A DNA stretch of 64,000 bases, taken from the NCBI RefSeq assembly GCF_000710035.2, contig NZ_JMJJ01000004.1:930001-994000 (forward strand). The letters are read 5' to 3'. Made by a program: the position numbers and the translations under genes. The stretch comes from Pantoea ananatis LMG 2665 (GTDB taxonomy: Bacteria; Pseudomonadota; Gammaproteobacteria; Enterobacterales; Enterobacteriaceae). Each line of letters starts with the position of its first letter. Within the stretch, counting starts at the first letter, position 1. The notes beneath the pieces are model-generated. The model worked only from the letters and a program-made list of their open reading frames with translations, ran no database searches and was not told the DNA's origin. This document shows, in pieces, positions 1 to 9,504 of the stretch.

Positions 1-49
1 TCGCCTGGCGGCCGGGCTGACGCGTATTCATCGTCTGCTGGGCGGTTGA
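1..49 (+). CDS. sufS: Cysteine desulfurase SufS, C-terminal end (partial)
   Basis: Only the last 15 codons and the TGA stop (47-49) are in the window. The end reads RLAAGLTRIHRLLGG, which matches the C-terminus of E. coli SufS, and sufE follows 21 bp downstream as in the suf operon. SufS is the PLP-dependent cysteine desulfurase that supplies sulfur for Fe-S cluster assembly under oxidative stress and iron limitation. The fragment alone would be too short to identify; the call rests on its match to the SufS end plus position. Confidence 0.85.
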   Translation, partial: RLAAGLTRIHRLLGG

Positions 50-70
50 GCAGAGTAAACGGAGTGATTA

Positions 71-487
71 ATGGCGACGTTGCCAGAAAAAGAGAAACTG
101 GTGCGCAACTTTAACCGTTGCGCCAACTGGGAAGAGAAGTACCTCTACATCATTGAATTGGGTGCCAAACTTCCGGAATCATCTGAAACACTGCATCAGC
201 CCGAATATGCCATTACGGGCTGCCAGAGCCAGGTGTGGATCAAGATGACACCGCAGGCAGATGGCACCATCGGCTTTGAAGGTGACAGTGATGCAGCCAT
301 TGTTAAGGGATTGATAGCTATCGTATTTAGTCTCTATCAAAACCTGCAGCCCGCTGACATTGTGGCGCTGGATGTGCGCCACTGGTTCAGCGAACTGGCC
401 CTGGTTCAGCACCTCACCCCAACGCGTTCGCAGGGGCTGGAAGCGATGATTAAGTCAATTCGCCATACCGCTCAGAACCTCAGCTAA
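71..487 (+). CDS. sufE: Cysteine desulfuration protein SufE
   Basis: SufE takes the persulfide from SufS on its own cysteine and passes it to the SufBCD scaffold for Fe-S cluster assembly in the cytoplasm. The protein is 138 aa, the E. coli length, and carries the conserved GCQSQVW motif, which places the sulfur-accepting cysteine at residue 51. [13 protein letters not shown] near the N-terminus and LTPSRSQG-like LTPTRSQG near the C-terminus are family hallmarks. It follows sufS with a 21-bp gap and is the last gene of the operon, since a terminator lies at 501-521. The start is ATG, with a GGAGTGA ribosome binding site. Confidence 0.98.
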   Translation: MATLPEKEKLVRNFNRCANWEEKYLYIIELGAKLPESSETLHQPEYAITGCQSQVWIKMTPQADGTIGFEGDSDAAIVKGLIAIVFSLYQNLQPADIVALDVRHWFSELALVQHLTPTRSQGLEAMIKSIRHTAQNLS

Positions 488-500
488 GATACACTTCAAA

Positions 501-521
501 GACGCCATCCGGCGTCTTTTT
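501..521 (+). terminator. Rho-independent terminator after sufE
   Basis: GACGCC and GGCGTC form a 6-bp stem with an ATCC loop, followed by TTTT. It lies 14 bp after the sufE stop and before ldtE, so it would end the suf operon transcript. Confidence 0.8.
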
Positions 522-543
522 ACTTTCTGACGAGAAAAACCGC

Positions 544-1524
544 ATGAAACCTGCTTTGCGTTTAGCTGGTGCATTGCTGCTGACCTGTTTTGGGCTCTCT
601 GCACCCGTTTTTGCCACGGAATACCCGTTACCGACCGCCGACAGCCGCCTGATTGGTGAGAATGTGGTGACCCAGGTACCGGATAACAAACGTCCTCTTG
701 AAGAGATTGCTGCGCGTTATCAGGTCGGGCTGCTGGGCATGTTGGAAGCGAATCCCGGTACCGATCCCTGGTTACCGAAACCGGGCACCCAGTTGACCAT
801 TCCTCTGCAGATGATTCTTCCGGACACGCCGCGTGAAGGCATTGTGGTGAACCTGGCCGAACTGCGGTTGTACTATTATCCAAAGGGCGAAGACAAGGTT
901 ATCGTGTATCCCATTGGCATTGGTCAGATGGGGATCGTCACGCCCATCATGGTGACCAGCATCAGCCAGAAAATACCCAATCCTACGTGGACGCCCACGG
1001 CGAATATCCGCAAGCGCTATGCCAAAGAGGGCATCACGCTGCCCGCCGTCGTGCCAGCAGGCCCGGATAACCCCATGGGGCTGCATGCGCTGCGTATGGC
1101 GCGTGGAACAGGCCAGTATCTTATCCACGGCACCAATGCCAATTTTGGTATCGGTATGCGCGTCAGTTCAGGCTGTATTCGTTTACGTACCGAGGATATC
1201 GAAGCGCTGTTCAATAGCGTGCCGGTAGGGACGCGGGTACAGATTATTAACCAACCGGTAAAGTTCAGCGTTGAACCGGATGGTAAGCGCTACGTTGAGG
1301 TGCATCAGCCGCTGTCACGTAATGAGAAGGAGGATCCGCAAACGGCTCCGTTAGCGCTCAGTGCGGACTTCAGATCCTTTATGAAGAGCGAGAAGAGTGA
1401 CAGAGCGTTGATTAAAGCCACGCTGACGCGTCGCTCAGGCATGCCTGTGCTGGTCAGTGCGGGTGAGCCGATACAGGATGAGGCTGCGGCCTCTGCGTCA
1501 TCCCAGCGCGCTGTGGGCGAGTAG
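544..1524 (+). CDS. ldtE: L,D-transpeptidase LdtE (YnhG family)
   Basis: This periplasmic YkuD-family L,D-transpeptidase makes 3-3 (meso-DAP to meso-DAP) cross-links in peptidoglycan. The protein is 326 aa with a signal peptide (about residues 1-24, ending PVFA), a LysM-like stretch at about 40-88 and the YkuD catalytic domain at about 97-235. The catalytic motif includes His195 (HGTNANFG) and Cys211 (SSGCIRL). Its position between sufE and lpp is the same as in E. coli, which favours LdtE over the Lpp-anchoring paralogues LdtA/B/C. It converges on lpp, and the hairpin at 1554-1585 probably serves both genes. The C-terminal tail after residue about 250 is less conserved. Confidence 0.93.
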   Translation: MKPALRLAGALLLTCFGLSAPVFATEYPLPTADSRLIGENVVTQVPDNKRPLEEIAARYQVGLLGMLEANPGTDPWLPKPGTQLTIPLQMILPDTPREGIVVNLAELRLYYYPKGEDKVIVYPIGIGQMGIVTPIMVTSISQKIPNPTWTPTANIRKRYAKEGITLPAVVPAGPDNPMGLHALRMARGTGQYLIHGTNANFGIGMRVSSGCIRLRTEDIEALFNSVPVGTRVQIINQPVKFSVEPDGKRYVEVHQPLSRNEKEDPQTAPLALSADFRSFMKSEKSDRALIKATLTRRSGMPVLVSAGEPIQDEAAASASSQRAVGE

Positions 1525-1553
1525 GGCGGACGTCGTTATCCCAAACTGCAGAC

Positions 1554-1585
1554 AAAAAAAATGGTGCCACAAGGGCACCATTTTT
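1554..1585. terminator. Bidirectional terminator between ldtE and lpp
   Basis: A run of A, then ATGGTGCC, a short ACAAG loop, GGCACCAT and a run of T form a symmetrical hairpin with U-tracts on both strands. It sits between the convergent ldtE and lpp stops and can terminate both. Confidence 0.88.
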
Positions 1586-1598
1586 AAAACCAGAACTC

Positions 1599-1838
<240 letters not shown>

Positions 1839-1879
1839 TTATACCCTCTAGATTGAGTTAATCTCCATGTAGCGTTACA

Positions 1880-1908
1880 AGTATTACACAAAGCTTTTTA
1901 ACTTGAGA
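1880..1908 (-). promoter_or_regulatory. lpp promoter (-35/-10)
   Basis: Read on the minus strand, TCTCAA and AATACT are separated by 17 bp, followed by a leader with the GAGGGTAT ribosome binding region. The whole block from the -35 to the ATG closely matches what I know of the strong E. coli lpp promoter and leader. An AT-rich stretch lies upstream (to about 2040) and may act as an UP-like element. Confidence 0.85.
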
Positions 1909-2090
1909 ATAATTTTTTGATAAGAACATGCTTAAACATGATCGTTCGCTCAAAGAAGCAGCGAATTGAAGAACAACATAAAAAAATTTAGCTAAAACAG
2001 AGAGATTTAATCGGATTAACCTTAATTTGCAGCGCATTTTTATTGTCATTACGCGCTGGCTTTTTCCTGAATCTGTATTATGAAGACAAT

Positions 2091-2120
2091 AAAAAAGCGC
2101 CTTTGAAGGCGCTTTTTAAA
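2091..2120 (-). terminator. Terminator after pykF
   Basis: AAAAAAGCGCC TTTGAA GGCGCTTTTT forms a GC stem with U-tracts on both strands. It lies 21 bp beyond the pykF stop and upstream of the lpp promoter region. Confidence 0.88.
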
Positions 2121-2141
2121 AAAGAGGCGTTAAACGCGATA

Positions 2142-3554
2142 TTACAGAACGTGTACCGATGCCGTATTGGTCGTTCCGCTGGGTACCAGCGCACCTGAAA
2201 CCAGCACAACAACATCACCTTTCTGAGCAAAACCGCTTTCCAGCGCCGCTTCTTTACCCAGGTGATAGAAATCATCGGTAGAGGCGATTTCGCTGACCAT
2301 ACGGGTCTCGATCCCTTTGCTCAGAATCAACTGGCGCGCCGTGGTGGCGTTGGTGGTCAGTGCCAGGATGGTTGCATTAGGGAAATACTTACGCACGGCC
2401 TTGGCTGATTTACCGCCTTCTGTGGCGACTACAATCAGTGGTGCTTCCAGTTTCTCGGCTGTCTCAACGGCACCGCGGCAAACGGCTTCGGTAATGCGCA
2501 GCTTACGGCTGTCATTTTGTCCGTCGATGCGTGGCTTCATCACGCGGTCGGTACGCTCACAGATGGTCGCCATGATGGTGACCGACTCCAGCGGATAGCG
2601 GCCTTTCGCGCTCTCGCCAGACAGCATCACCGCATCTGTTCCATCCAGAATGGCGTTAGCCACGTCGCCAGCTTCAGCGCGGGTTGGACGCGGGTTCTTG
2701 ATCATGGAATCCAGCATCTGCGTCGCGGTGATGACAACTTTGCGGGCTTTATTACATTTTTTAATCATCATCTTCTGCGCGAAGATCACTTCTTCAACCG
2801 GGATTTCAACGCCCAGATCGCCACGCGCAACCATGATGCCGTCCGAGGCTTCGAGGATTTCGTCGAAGTTATTCAGGCCTTCCTGGTTTTCAATCTTGGA
2901 GATGATTTGAATGTTTTCGCCACCGTGCTGCTTCAGGTGTTCACGAATTTCCAGCACGTCTGAACGTTTACGAATAAACGAGGCTGCAACAAAATCCACG
3001 CCTTGCTCACAACCAAAAATCAGATCGCGCTTGTCTTTCTCTGCCAGGGCAGGCAGTTGAATGGAAACGCCAGGCAGGTTAACGCCTTTGTTTTCGCCCA
3101 GATCGCCGTTGTTCAGCACTTCACACACAACGCTGTTCTCAGTGACTTCGGTGACCTGCATGCCGATCAGACCATCGTCGACCAGTACAGTGTTACCAAT
3201 TTTGAGATCGTTCGCGAAGCCTGAGTAGGTCACGGCAACACGCTCGTTGTTACCAATCACGCTCTGGTCGGTGGTAAAGGTAAAGGTTTGACCGGCTTTC
3301 AGTGACACATCGTTGCCACCTTCCAGCTTCATGGTGCGGATTTCCGGCCCTTTGGTATCCAGCAGGATAGCCGCAGGAATGCCGGTTTTTTTCGTCACGG
3401 CACGCATGTTGGTAATACGCTGACCGTGTTCTGCATAGTCACCGTGAGAGAAGTTAAGACGCATGACGTTCATGCCTGCTTCAAGCAGCTGAGTCAGCAT
3501 CTCTTCGGATTCGGTTTTTGGGCCGATTGTACAAACGATCTTAGTCTTTTTCAT
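2142..3554 (-). CDS. pykF: Pyruvate kinase I (fructose 1,6-bisphosphate-activated)
   Basis: PykF converts phosphoenolpyruvate and ADP to pyruvate and ATP in the last step of glycolysis. The protein is 470 aa, the length of E. coli PykF. It starts [16 protein letters not shown] and has the active-site helix [13 protein letters not shown] and the substrate-binding stretch [15 protein letters not shown] followed by [12 protein letters not shown], with the C-terminal allosteric domain after about residue 350. The length and N-terminus point to PykF rather than PykA. It is a single-gene unit upstream of lpp as in E. coli. A match to the Cra (FruR) operator at 3765-3778 fits the known catabolite repression of pykF. 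Confidence 0.98.
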   Translation of the reverse strand: MKKTKIVCTIGPKTESEEMLTQLLEAGMNVMRLNFSHGDYAEHGQRITNMRAVTKKTGIPAAILLDTKGPEIRTMKLEGGNDVSLKAGQTFTFTTDQSVIGNNERVAVTYSGFANDLKIGNTVLVDDGLIGMQVTEVTENSVVCEVLNNGDLGENKGVNLPGVSIQLPALAEKDKRDLIFGCEQGVDFVAASFIRKRSDVLEIREHLKQHGGENIQIISKIENQEGLNNFDEILEASDGIMVARGDLGVEIPVEEVIFAQKMMIKKCNKARKVVITATQMLDSMIKNPRPTRAEAGDVANAILDGTDAVMLSGESAKGRYPLESVTIMATICERTDRVMKPRIDGQNDSRKLRITEAVCRGAVETAEKLEAPLIVVATEGGKSAKAVRKYFPNATILALTTNATTARQLILSKGIETRMVSEIASTDDFYHLGKEAALESGFAQKGDVVVLVSGALVPSGTTNTASVHVL

Positions 3555-3764
3555 GACGGGTTATCTGTAAGTTGTGATGGATGAAAAACAGGATTTCGAT
3601 GACAGTGCACCGAAATGAGAACTCTGGTTGAAATCGAAAAGGGCAGTACAGGATAAGAATAGGTGACGAAGGCCAGGCGTGCAGGGAAGTTGCGTGGTTA
3701 GCTTGGTTAACCACCGGGACGTTGTTGCGCAAACAATCTTTATTATCGTCATAAGCACGTAATC

Positions 3765-3778
3765 GCTGAAACCTTTCA
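3765..3778 (+). promoter_or_regulatory. Candidate Cra (FruR) operator upstream of pykF
   Basis: GCTGAAACCTTTCA matches the Cra consensus as I recall it (RSTGAAWCSNTHHW) at every position. It lies 211 bp upstream of the pykF start. Cra represses pykF in E. coli. The rest of the 346-bp stretch 3555-3900 holds the pykF leader and no other gene that I can support. Confidence 0.65.
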
Positions 3779-3900
3779 AGTAGGACAACGCGGCCAGTAT
3801 AATCACTAAGTATGCGAAAACCAATCGAAAAACAGTACGTAAAGGTAATGTAAATCAAGAAAAGGGTTGTTGCGCAAAAGAAGAAAGGACGTAAAAAGAG

Positions 3901-3977
3901 TGGTGCGCTCTAATGGACTCGAACCATCGACCCCCACCATGTCAAGGTGGTGCTCTAACCAACTGAGCTAAGAGCGC
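3901..3977 (-). tRNA. valV: tRNA-Val (anticodon GAC), downstream copy
   Basis: This is a 77-nt cloverleaf with CCA encoded. Read on the minus strand, the acceptor GCGCTCT pairs fully with AGAGCGC, the anticodon stem CCACC/GGTGG encloses TTGACAT (anticodon GAC, reading GUC and GUU), and the T-loop is TTCGAGT. It is the second of two tandem tRNA-Val genes, 10 bp from the other, matching valV/valW near mdtK in E. coli. Which copy is called valV is arbitrary. Confidence 0.97.
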
Positions 3978-3987
3978 ATATCAAATT

Positions 3988-4064
3988 TGGTGCGTCCGAG
4001 TGGACTCGAACCACCGACCCCCACCATGTCAAGGTGGTGCTCTAACCAACTGAGCTAAGAGCGC
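3988..4064 (-). tRNA. valW: tRNA-Val (anticodon GAC), promoter-proximal copy with mismatched acceptor stem
   Basis: This 77-nt tRNA-Val has the same D-arm, anticodon arm (GAC) and CCA end as the adjacent copy, but its acceptor halves do not match. The 5' strand is GCGCTCT, as in the other copy, while the 3' strand is CGGACGC, as in E. coli valW, whose 5' strand is GCGTCCG. This gives C4-A69 and U7-C66 mismatches and a U5-G68 wobble in the 7-bp stem. It looks like a recombinant of two tandem genes. It may be unstable or inactive, or the sequence may contain an error. Confidence 0.9.
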
Positions 4065-4094
4065 AACACGCTGTCAGGGCGACAGCGGGGACGA

Positions 4095-4123
4095 ATATTA
4101 ACGGCAGCGTAAGAGGCTGGCAA
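4095..4123 (-). promoter_or_regulatory. Promoter of the tRNA-Val pair
   Basis: On the minus strand TTGCCA and TAATAT are separated by exactly 17 bp and followed by a GC-rich discriminator (CGTCCCC), typical of stable RNA promoters under stringent control. It lies about 30 bp upstream of the first tRNA-Val gene. Confidence 0.8.
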
Positions 4124-4217
4124 GGGGAAAAACGCAAATTTGCCAATCAATGAACATCATCTGCGCGATGCGCCGTTTTTTTGAACGTAACGGGCCTTTT
4201 CGGGCCCGTTCAGCGAG

Positions 4218-5591
4218 TTAGCGAGACGCGCGCGTAAGAATTAATTCCGCAGGAAGCTGCTGCAAACGTCGCACGCGCCACAGCATCATGACGGCGGCCG
4301 ACGTCAGGCCAACGATAAAACCGCACCAGAAGCCGGCAGGCCCCATGCGCGGCACCACCCAGTCGGTCAGTGCCAGGATGTAACCAGAAGGTAAACCCAG
4401 CAACCAGTAAGCGATAAAGGTAATGAAGAAAATCGATCGCGTATCTTTATAACCGCGCAAAATTCCGCTGCCGATCACCTGAATAGAATCCGAAATCTGG
4501 TAAATCGCAGCCAGCATCATCAGTTGCGCAGCCAGCGTGACCACCGCGGGATTGTCGTTATAAAGCTGGGCAATTTGATGGCGAAAGGTCACGGTAAAAA
4601 TGGCCGTAATCACCGCCATGCTTACGCCAACGCCCTGCGCGGTCCACGCGGCGACCCGCGCCTGCTCTGTCGAGCCCTGACCCAGCCGATAGCCAACGCG
4701 AATGGTGGCGGCAACGCCCATCGACAGCGGCAGGACAAACATCAGCGAACTGAAGTTCAGGGCAATCTGGTGCCCGGCGACGTTAACAATCCCCAACGGC
4801 GAGACTAACAGGGCCACCACGGCAAACAGGGTCACTTCAAAAAACAGCGCCAGCGCGACCGGCAAACCCAACCCTGTGAGACGTTGCAGGATAACGCGTG
4901 AAGGCGCTGACCAGCGGCTCTCTACGCGAATGTCTCGCATACTGCGCATTCGTCGTACCCAAAAACGCATGCAGAAGAACATGGCCCAGTACACCGAGGC
5001 CGTCGCCACGCCACAGCCTACGCCGCCCAGCGCCGGCATGCCGAAATGGCCGTAGATAAAAATGTAGTTCAGCGGGATATTCAGCATCAGCCCAAGAAAA
5101 CCCAGCACCATCGCGGGCTTGGTTTTGGAGAGCCCCTCGCACTGGTTACGCATAACCTGAAAAAACAGGTAGCCTGGCGCGCCAAACAGCAGGGCATGCA
5201 GATAGCCCTCGGCCTTTTCTGCCAGCAGCGGATCGATATCATGCATCGAGCGGATAACATACCCGGCATTCCACAGCACCAGCATGATGAGCAGAGAAAG
5301 GAAAAACGCCAGCCAAAAGCCCTGACGAAGTTGTTCAGCGATTCGCTCACGGCGGCCTGAACCATTAAGTTGCGCAATGGTGGGCGTCAATGCCAGTAAA
5401 ACACCATGACCAAACAGGATGGCGGGAAGCCAAATGGACGTGCCAACAGCAACGGCGGCCATATCCGTGGCGCTGACGGCGCCGGCCATAATGGTATCTA
5501 CAAATCCCATCGCGGTTTGCGCCACCTGAGCCAGGATAACGGGGATCGCGAGGGCCAGCAATTGACGCGCTTCTGTTAAATACTTCTGCAC
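4218..5591 (-). CDS. mdtK: Multidrug efflux pump MdtK (NorM type, MATE family)
   Basis: MdtK is an inner-membrane cation/drug antiporter of the MATE family that exports fluoroquinolones and other cationic drugs. The protein is 457 aa, the E. coli length, with twelve predicted membrane segments. It starts [21 protein letters not shown] and has well-conserved stretches [32 protein letters not shown] and [13 protein letters not shown]. The start codon is GTG (5589-5591). It is divergent from ribE as in E. coli. Downstream, an inverted repeat at about 4189-4210 (AACGGGCC/GGCCCGTT type) could end the transcript, though it lacks a good U-tract. Confidence 0.97.
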   Translation of the reverse strand: MQKYLTEARQLLALAIPVILAQVAQTAMGFVDTIMAGAVSATDMAAVAVGTSIWLPAILFGHGVLLALTPTIAQLNGSGRRERIAEQLRQGFWLAFFLSLLIMLVLWNAGYVIRSMHDIDPLLAEKAEGYLHALLFGAPGYLFFQVMRNQCEGLSKTKPAMVLGFLGLMLNIPLNYIFIYGHFGMPALGGVGCGVATASVYWAMFFCMRFWVRRMRSMRDIRVESRWSAPSRVILQRLTGLGLPVALALFFEVTLFAVVALLVSPLGIVNVAGHQIALNFSSLMFVLPLSMGVAATIRVGYRLGQGSTEQARVAAWTAQGVGVSMAVITAIFTVTFRHQIAQLYNDNPAVVTLAAQLMMLAAIYQISDSIQVIGSGILRGYKDTRSIFFITFIAYWLLGLPSGYILALTDWVVPRMGPAGFWCGFIVGLTSAAVMMLWRVRRLQQLPAELILTRASR

Positions 5592-5795
5592 GTAAACACC
5601 TGACTTATCTGATTAATAAAGAAATGAGGACTGCTTCAGACGAAGCAGGGCTTAGTGTAACTGGCGCGACCGATTTCTCCAATCTTTGTCACGCAATGCG
5701 TTTTGGACTTGTGCCGCCTGTCTCTCAGGCTGTTGAAACCTAACACTTAAGCATGGCTGTGTTAAACTGGCACAAATTTCGTAGAGGCAAAGACT

Positions 5796-6467
5796 ATGTT
5801 TACCGGTATTGTGCAGGGCACCGCAGAAATCGTGTCCATTGAAGATAAAGGTCTGTTTCGCACCCATGTGGCCAGGCTTCCTGCTGACCTGTTGCCGGGT
5901 TTAGCGCTGGGCGCATCGGTTGCCCATAACGGTTGCTGCCTGACCGTCACCGAAATCAACGGCGATCTGGTGAGTTTTGACCTGATCAAAGAAACTCTGC
6001 GCGTGACCAATCTTGGTGATCTCAGGCAGGGCGATGTGGTGAATATCGAGCGGGCGGCAAAATTCAGCGATGAAATTGGCGGCCACCTGATGTCCGGCCA
6101 CATCATGACCACGGCTGAAATCTGCAAAATTGTCCGCTCTGAAAACAACCGCGAAGTCTGGTTTAAAATTCAGGATCCTTTGCAGATGAAATATATCCTG
6201 CACAAAGGATTTGTGGGCATCGACGGTATCAGTCTGACCGTAGGCGACGTGACCAAAACAAAATTCTGCGTTTATCTTATCCCCGAGACGCTGGAGCGAA
6301 CCACTCTCGGCGCCAAAACCTTCGGCGACAGAGTTAACATCGAAATCGATCCCCATACTCAGGCTATTGTGGACACGGTGGAGCGCGTTCTCGCCCAGCG
6401 TGAAGATGCCGCGCTCAGGGCACTGGCAGAGCAGGCCGATCAGCCCGAAACGGATCGGGATGAATAG
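5796..6467 (+). CDS. ribE: Riboflavin synthase alpha subunit
   Basis: Riboflavin synthase dismutates two molecules of 6,7-dimethyl-8-ribityllumazine to riboflavin and the pyrimidinedione. The 223-aa protein begins [12 protein letters not shown], the family signature, and holds two lumazine-binding repeats (about residues 1-97 and 98-200), each with a [13 protein letters not shown] or [16 protein letters not shown] motif. The gene is also called ribC in E. coli. It is divergent from mdtK and convergent with cfa. The C-terminal tail after about residue 200 is variable. Just after the stop, a 10-bp unit with TAGCGGTAAA is duplicated in tandem (6465-6484). Confidence 0.97.
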   Translation: MFTGIVQGTAEIVSIEDKGLFRTHVARLPADLLPGLALGASVAHNGCCLTVTEINGDLVSFDLIKETLRVTNLGDLRQGDVVNIERAAKFSDEIGGHLMSGHIMTTAEICKIVRSENNREVWFKIQDPLQMKYILHKGFVGIDGISLTVGDVTKTKFCVYLIPETLERTTLGAKTFGDRVNIEIDPHTQAIVDTVERVLAQREDAALRALAEQADQPETDRDE

Positions 6468-6582
6468 CGGTAAATAGCGGTAAATAACGCCAGCCGTGAC
6501 CAAAGCGTTGCCCACAGGCCAGCAGGTTGCCGTGTCGCCCGCTGTTTTCCAGGACGACTGACGTCTGTGCAGTGTCAACTGC

Positions 6583-6600
6583 CCGGGCGAAAACGCCCGG
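6583..6600. terminator. GC-rich hairpin between ribE and cfa
   Basis: CCGGGCG, an AAAA loop and CGCCCGG form a perfect 7-bp stem in the 291-bp space between the convergent ribE and cfa. There is no U-tract, so its role as a terminator is uncertain. Nothing else is evident in this interval. Confidence 0.4.
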
Positions 6601-6758
6601 CGTGAATGTGCTGCTGCCCTGGACTGCGGTTTAAGATCGCCATTTTCCCGTCTGCGAAGGTGGGGGCAGGCAGATAACGCGGCAACCGGGCTTACCGGCT
6701 GCCGTCCGCGTTCGGTCCGGACAGTATTGACCTTGCCACGGCGCATAAACGGGCGCAA

Positions 6759-7907
6759 TCATCGCGCCACCCGCAATCCCCCCTCAACGCCACGGCTGAA
6801 GACAACCTGCCAGAGCTGAATCTCACGGGCGCGAAACGCACCGGCGCAGGCGTTCAGGTAGTAGGAGAACATGCGTCGGAAACGTTCTTCGTAACGTCCG
6901 GCCAGGTCAGGCCAGGCTCGCTGGAAACGCTCATGCCAGGCCATCAGCGTGGTGTCGTAGTCAGCGCCGAAATTGTGCCAGTCTTCCATAATGAAATGCG
7001 GTTCGCTGACGTCGGCAATATGGCGTAAAGAAGGCAGGCAGCCATTCGGGAAAATATACTTGCCGATCCACGGATCGACGTGCATATCCGTTTTGAGCGC
7101 GCCAATGGTATGCAGCAGAAAAATTCCGTCTGGCTTGAGGTTGCGATTGACCGTGGCAAAGTAGGTTGGGTAGTTTTTCGGCCCCACGTGTTCGAACATC
7201 CCCACCGAGACGATGCGGTCAAACTGCTGATTCAGATCGCGATAATCCTGAAGCAGGATAGTGACATCCAGCCCTTCGCAGCGTTGCTGCGCCAGCTTTT
7301 GTTGTTCTGCAGAGATCGTCACGCCTTGTACGCTGACGCCATAGTTTCTTGCTGCATAAGCCGCCAGACCGCCCCAGCCACAGCCAATATCCAGCAAGGT
7401 CATACCGGGTTTCAGTTGCAGCTTGCGACAGATCATGTCCAGTTTGGCTTCCTGTGCCGCCTCAAGCGTAGTGGCGTCTTTCCAGTAGCCACAGGAGTAT
7501 TGCATGTAAGGATCGAGCATCAGGGTAAAAAGGTCATTACCCAGATCATAGTGCGCTTTGCCGACTTGCCAGGCCCGTTTTTTCGACTGCAGGTTAACCA
7601 GGCGGGCCAGCGCAATGCGCACGATATCCTGCACGTGATGAGGAAGCTGCTCATCAAGCTTATGTTTCAACGCCCGATGAAAAAACATATCCAGCCTTTC
7701 GCACTCCCACCAGCCGTCCATATAACTTTCGCCCAGCCCCAGGGAGCCCTTTTGCAGGACGCGTTTAAAAAAATCGGGATGTTTAACCTGAATGTCCCAT
7801 GGGCGGGAACCGTTGATTTCGATGTCTGCTTTTTGCAATAACTCATGAACGATACGGTACCAATGGTTTCGTTCGATATTCACTTCTGCTACACATGTTG
7901 AACTCAT
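6759..7907 (-). CDS. cfa: Cyclopropane-fatty-acyl-phospholipid synthase
   Basis: Cfa transfers a methylene from S-adenosylmethionine to cis double bonds of phospholipid acyl chains in the inner membrane, a stationary-phase and acid-resistance modification. From the ATG at 7907 the protein is 382 aa, exactly the E. coli length, and begins MSSTCVAEV like E. coli Cfa. A longer in-frame start 49 codons upstream has no homology and is rejected. The SAM-binding motif LDIGCGWGG, the EHVGPKNY stretch and the end FSRGVEGGLRVAR are clear. It lies between ribE and punC as in E. coli. Confidence 0.98.
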   Translation of the reverse strand: MSSTCVAEVNIERNHWYRIVHELLQKADIEINGSRPWDIQVKHPDFFKRVLQKGSLGLGESYMDGWWECERLDMFFHRALKHKLDEQLPHHVQDIVRIALARLVNLQSKKRAWQVGKAHYDLGNDLFTLMLDPYMQYSCGYWKDATTLEAAQEAKLDMICRKLQLKPGMTLLDIGCGWGGLAAYAARNYGVSVQGVTISAEQQKLAQQRCEGLDVTILLQDYRDLNQQFDRIVSVGMFEHVGPKNYPTYFATVNRNLKPDGIFLLHTIGALKTDMHVDPWIGKYIFPNGCLPSLRHIADVSEPHFIMEDWHNFGADYDTTLMAWHERFQRAWPDLAGRYEERFRRMFSYYLNACAGAFRAREIQLWQVVFSRGVEGGLRVAR

Positions 7908-8193
7908 AGCCACTCCATCACCAGAACTGTCAGAACCTGAGAAAGAGCAGGAGCCGTTTCTCAGGATTATGAGAAAAGTCACAGATGACGCCTTGCGCCA
8001 GACAACCTTAAGCGTACAGAGAAAGGGTGCAATGCAGGGGCCAGCAGAGTGCATTTGCCCACAAAGACACCTTCACAGCGATGAGGCTGCGTCAAACATT
8101 GTTATTATGATGGTACGGCGAATCAGGGCCCGGCACAGGAGGCGCTGGCGGGCCCGTCACGTGTTGATCACTCAGACGACAAAAGTCGTTGCC

Positions 8194-9396
8194 TCAGTTA
8201 TTATCCTGGCAGGGATGTGCCGTTGAGGCAATATCAGTTTGTGCGCCGGTGCGGCGCTGCATCTGATAGCCTGCCAGCGCCAGTACAATCGTCACCGCCA
8301 TGATGAGCGTTGTGGTGAACAGCGCCTGGGTCAGGCCCGCCGAGACGGCCAGGCTGGCGACAAAGCACAGGCCCAGCTGCAGCGTGTTCTGCAGGGCGGC
8401 GGCTCTGCCGGTCGCATGGGGGAAGGGCAGAAGTGCACTGGATACGACGATGGGATAAATCGCCCCGTTCGCCAGCGCCATGCCGCAAAACGGCACCAGC
8501 AAAGCGGTGAGTGAAACCGAGCCTGACAGGGCGACGGCAAACAGGGCCAGTACGCTAAGGCTATAGACGATGAGCAGCCATGGCAGCAACTGCGCCCCTT
8601 TGAAACGGTTAAGGAGCGCACGGCAGCCAAAACCGCCGACTAAGAAAGCAATGGTCTGCGGAATATAGCTTAAGCCGATATCAGCAGGCGACAGGCCAAT
8701 CGCTGCCAGAATAAACGGTGATCCGGTCAACCAGGCAAAAAAGCTGGCCGAGCAGGCAGAATACATCAGGACGTTACCGCTGTAGACGCGTGAACGCAGC
8801 AGCGTCATAAAACCGGGCTGTGACGGGGCCGGGCGGCGGGCTGTTTGTACCGATGGCAGGCGCAGCGTAATCAAGATCAGGGCTGCGGCAATCGCGGTCA
8901 GAACGACAAAAATTGAGCGCCAGTGAAAATGGCTAATCAGCCAGGCTCCCAGCAGCGGGGCCAGCGCAGGAGACAGCGCGACCAGCGGCATAATAGTGGC
9001 AAAGACTTTATTCGCGCGCGACTGAGGATAGCGATCGACCACCAGGGCCTGCCAGCTCACGGCAGCCGCGCACACGCCGATGGCCTGAATGAAGCGCAGC
9101 ACCAGCATCAGTACCACGTCGTCCACCCACAGCATCCCCGCACAACCCAGCGCAAACAGGCTCAGTCCTGCCAGCAATACCGGTTTGCGGCCAATACGAT
9201 CTGACAGCGGTCCCCATACCAGCTGACCACAGGCAAAACCCGCCAGGAACAGGCTCATACTGGCGCTGATCATCCCGGCGGAGGTGTTAAAACTTTGCTG
9301 CATGGCCCCGAAGGCGGGCAGGTACATATCGGTGGCCAGAAAGCCCAGCATACTTAGCACGGCAAGATAGGGAATGAATCCTTTAGAAGCTGACAT
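8194..9396 (-). CDS. punC: Purine nucleoside transporter PunC (YdhC, MFS family)
   Basis: PunC is a twelve-helix major facilitator of the Bcr/CflA drug-resistance branch; in E. coli it transports purine nucleosides (adenosine) and is activated by PunR. The protein is 400 aa (E. coli 403). The motif [16 protein letters not shown] between helices 2 and 3 is the MFS signature. It is divergent from punR across a 108-bp space, which probably holds the PunR site. The C-terminal tail carries a Gln/Asp-rich end without homology. Substrate is taken from the E. coli orthologue. Confidence 0.93.
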   Translation of the reverse strand: MSASKGFIPYLAVLSMLGFLATDMYLPAFGAMQQSFNTSAGMISASMSLFLAGFACGQLVWGPLSDRIGRKPVLLAGLSLFALGCAGMLWVDDVVLMLVLRFIQAIGVCAAAVSWQALVVDRYPQSRANKVFATIMPLVALSPALAPLLGAWLISHFHWRSIFVVLTAIAAALILITLRLPSVQTARRPAPSQPGFMTLLRSRVYSGNVLMYSACSASFFAWLTGSPFILAAIGLSPADIGLSYIPQTIAFLVGGFGCRALLNRFKGAQLLPWLLIVYSLSVLALFAVALSGSVSLTALLVPFCGMALANGAIYPIVVSSALLPFPHATGRAAALQNTLQLGLCFVASLAVSAGLTQALFTTTLIMAVTIVLALAGYQMQRRTGAQTDIASTAHPCQDNN

Positions 9397-9504
9397 CTGA
9401 TTCTCATTTTTTGCAGGATAAACGCGGGGCAGTGTAAAAGCTGTACTTCATACTGTGAAACGGTAAAATTTGCCTGTTGCTGTTAAAAAATTTAAAGGCA
9501 AGAT

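Noticed and set aside
5592..5795. FMN riboswitch upstream of ribE
   Set aside because: The 204-bp space is too short for a full RFN element plus promoters for both genes, and I could not find its conserved sequence blocks. The riboswitch is usually at ribB in this group.
7908..8054. N-terminal extension of Cfa
   Set aside because: The ATG at 7907 gives the exact E. coli length and N-terminus.
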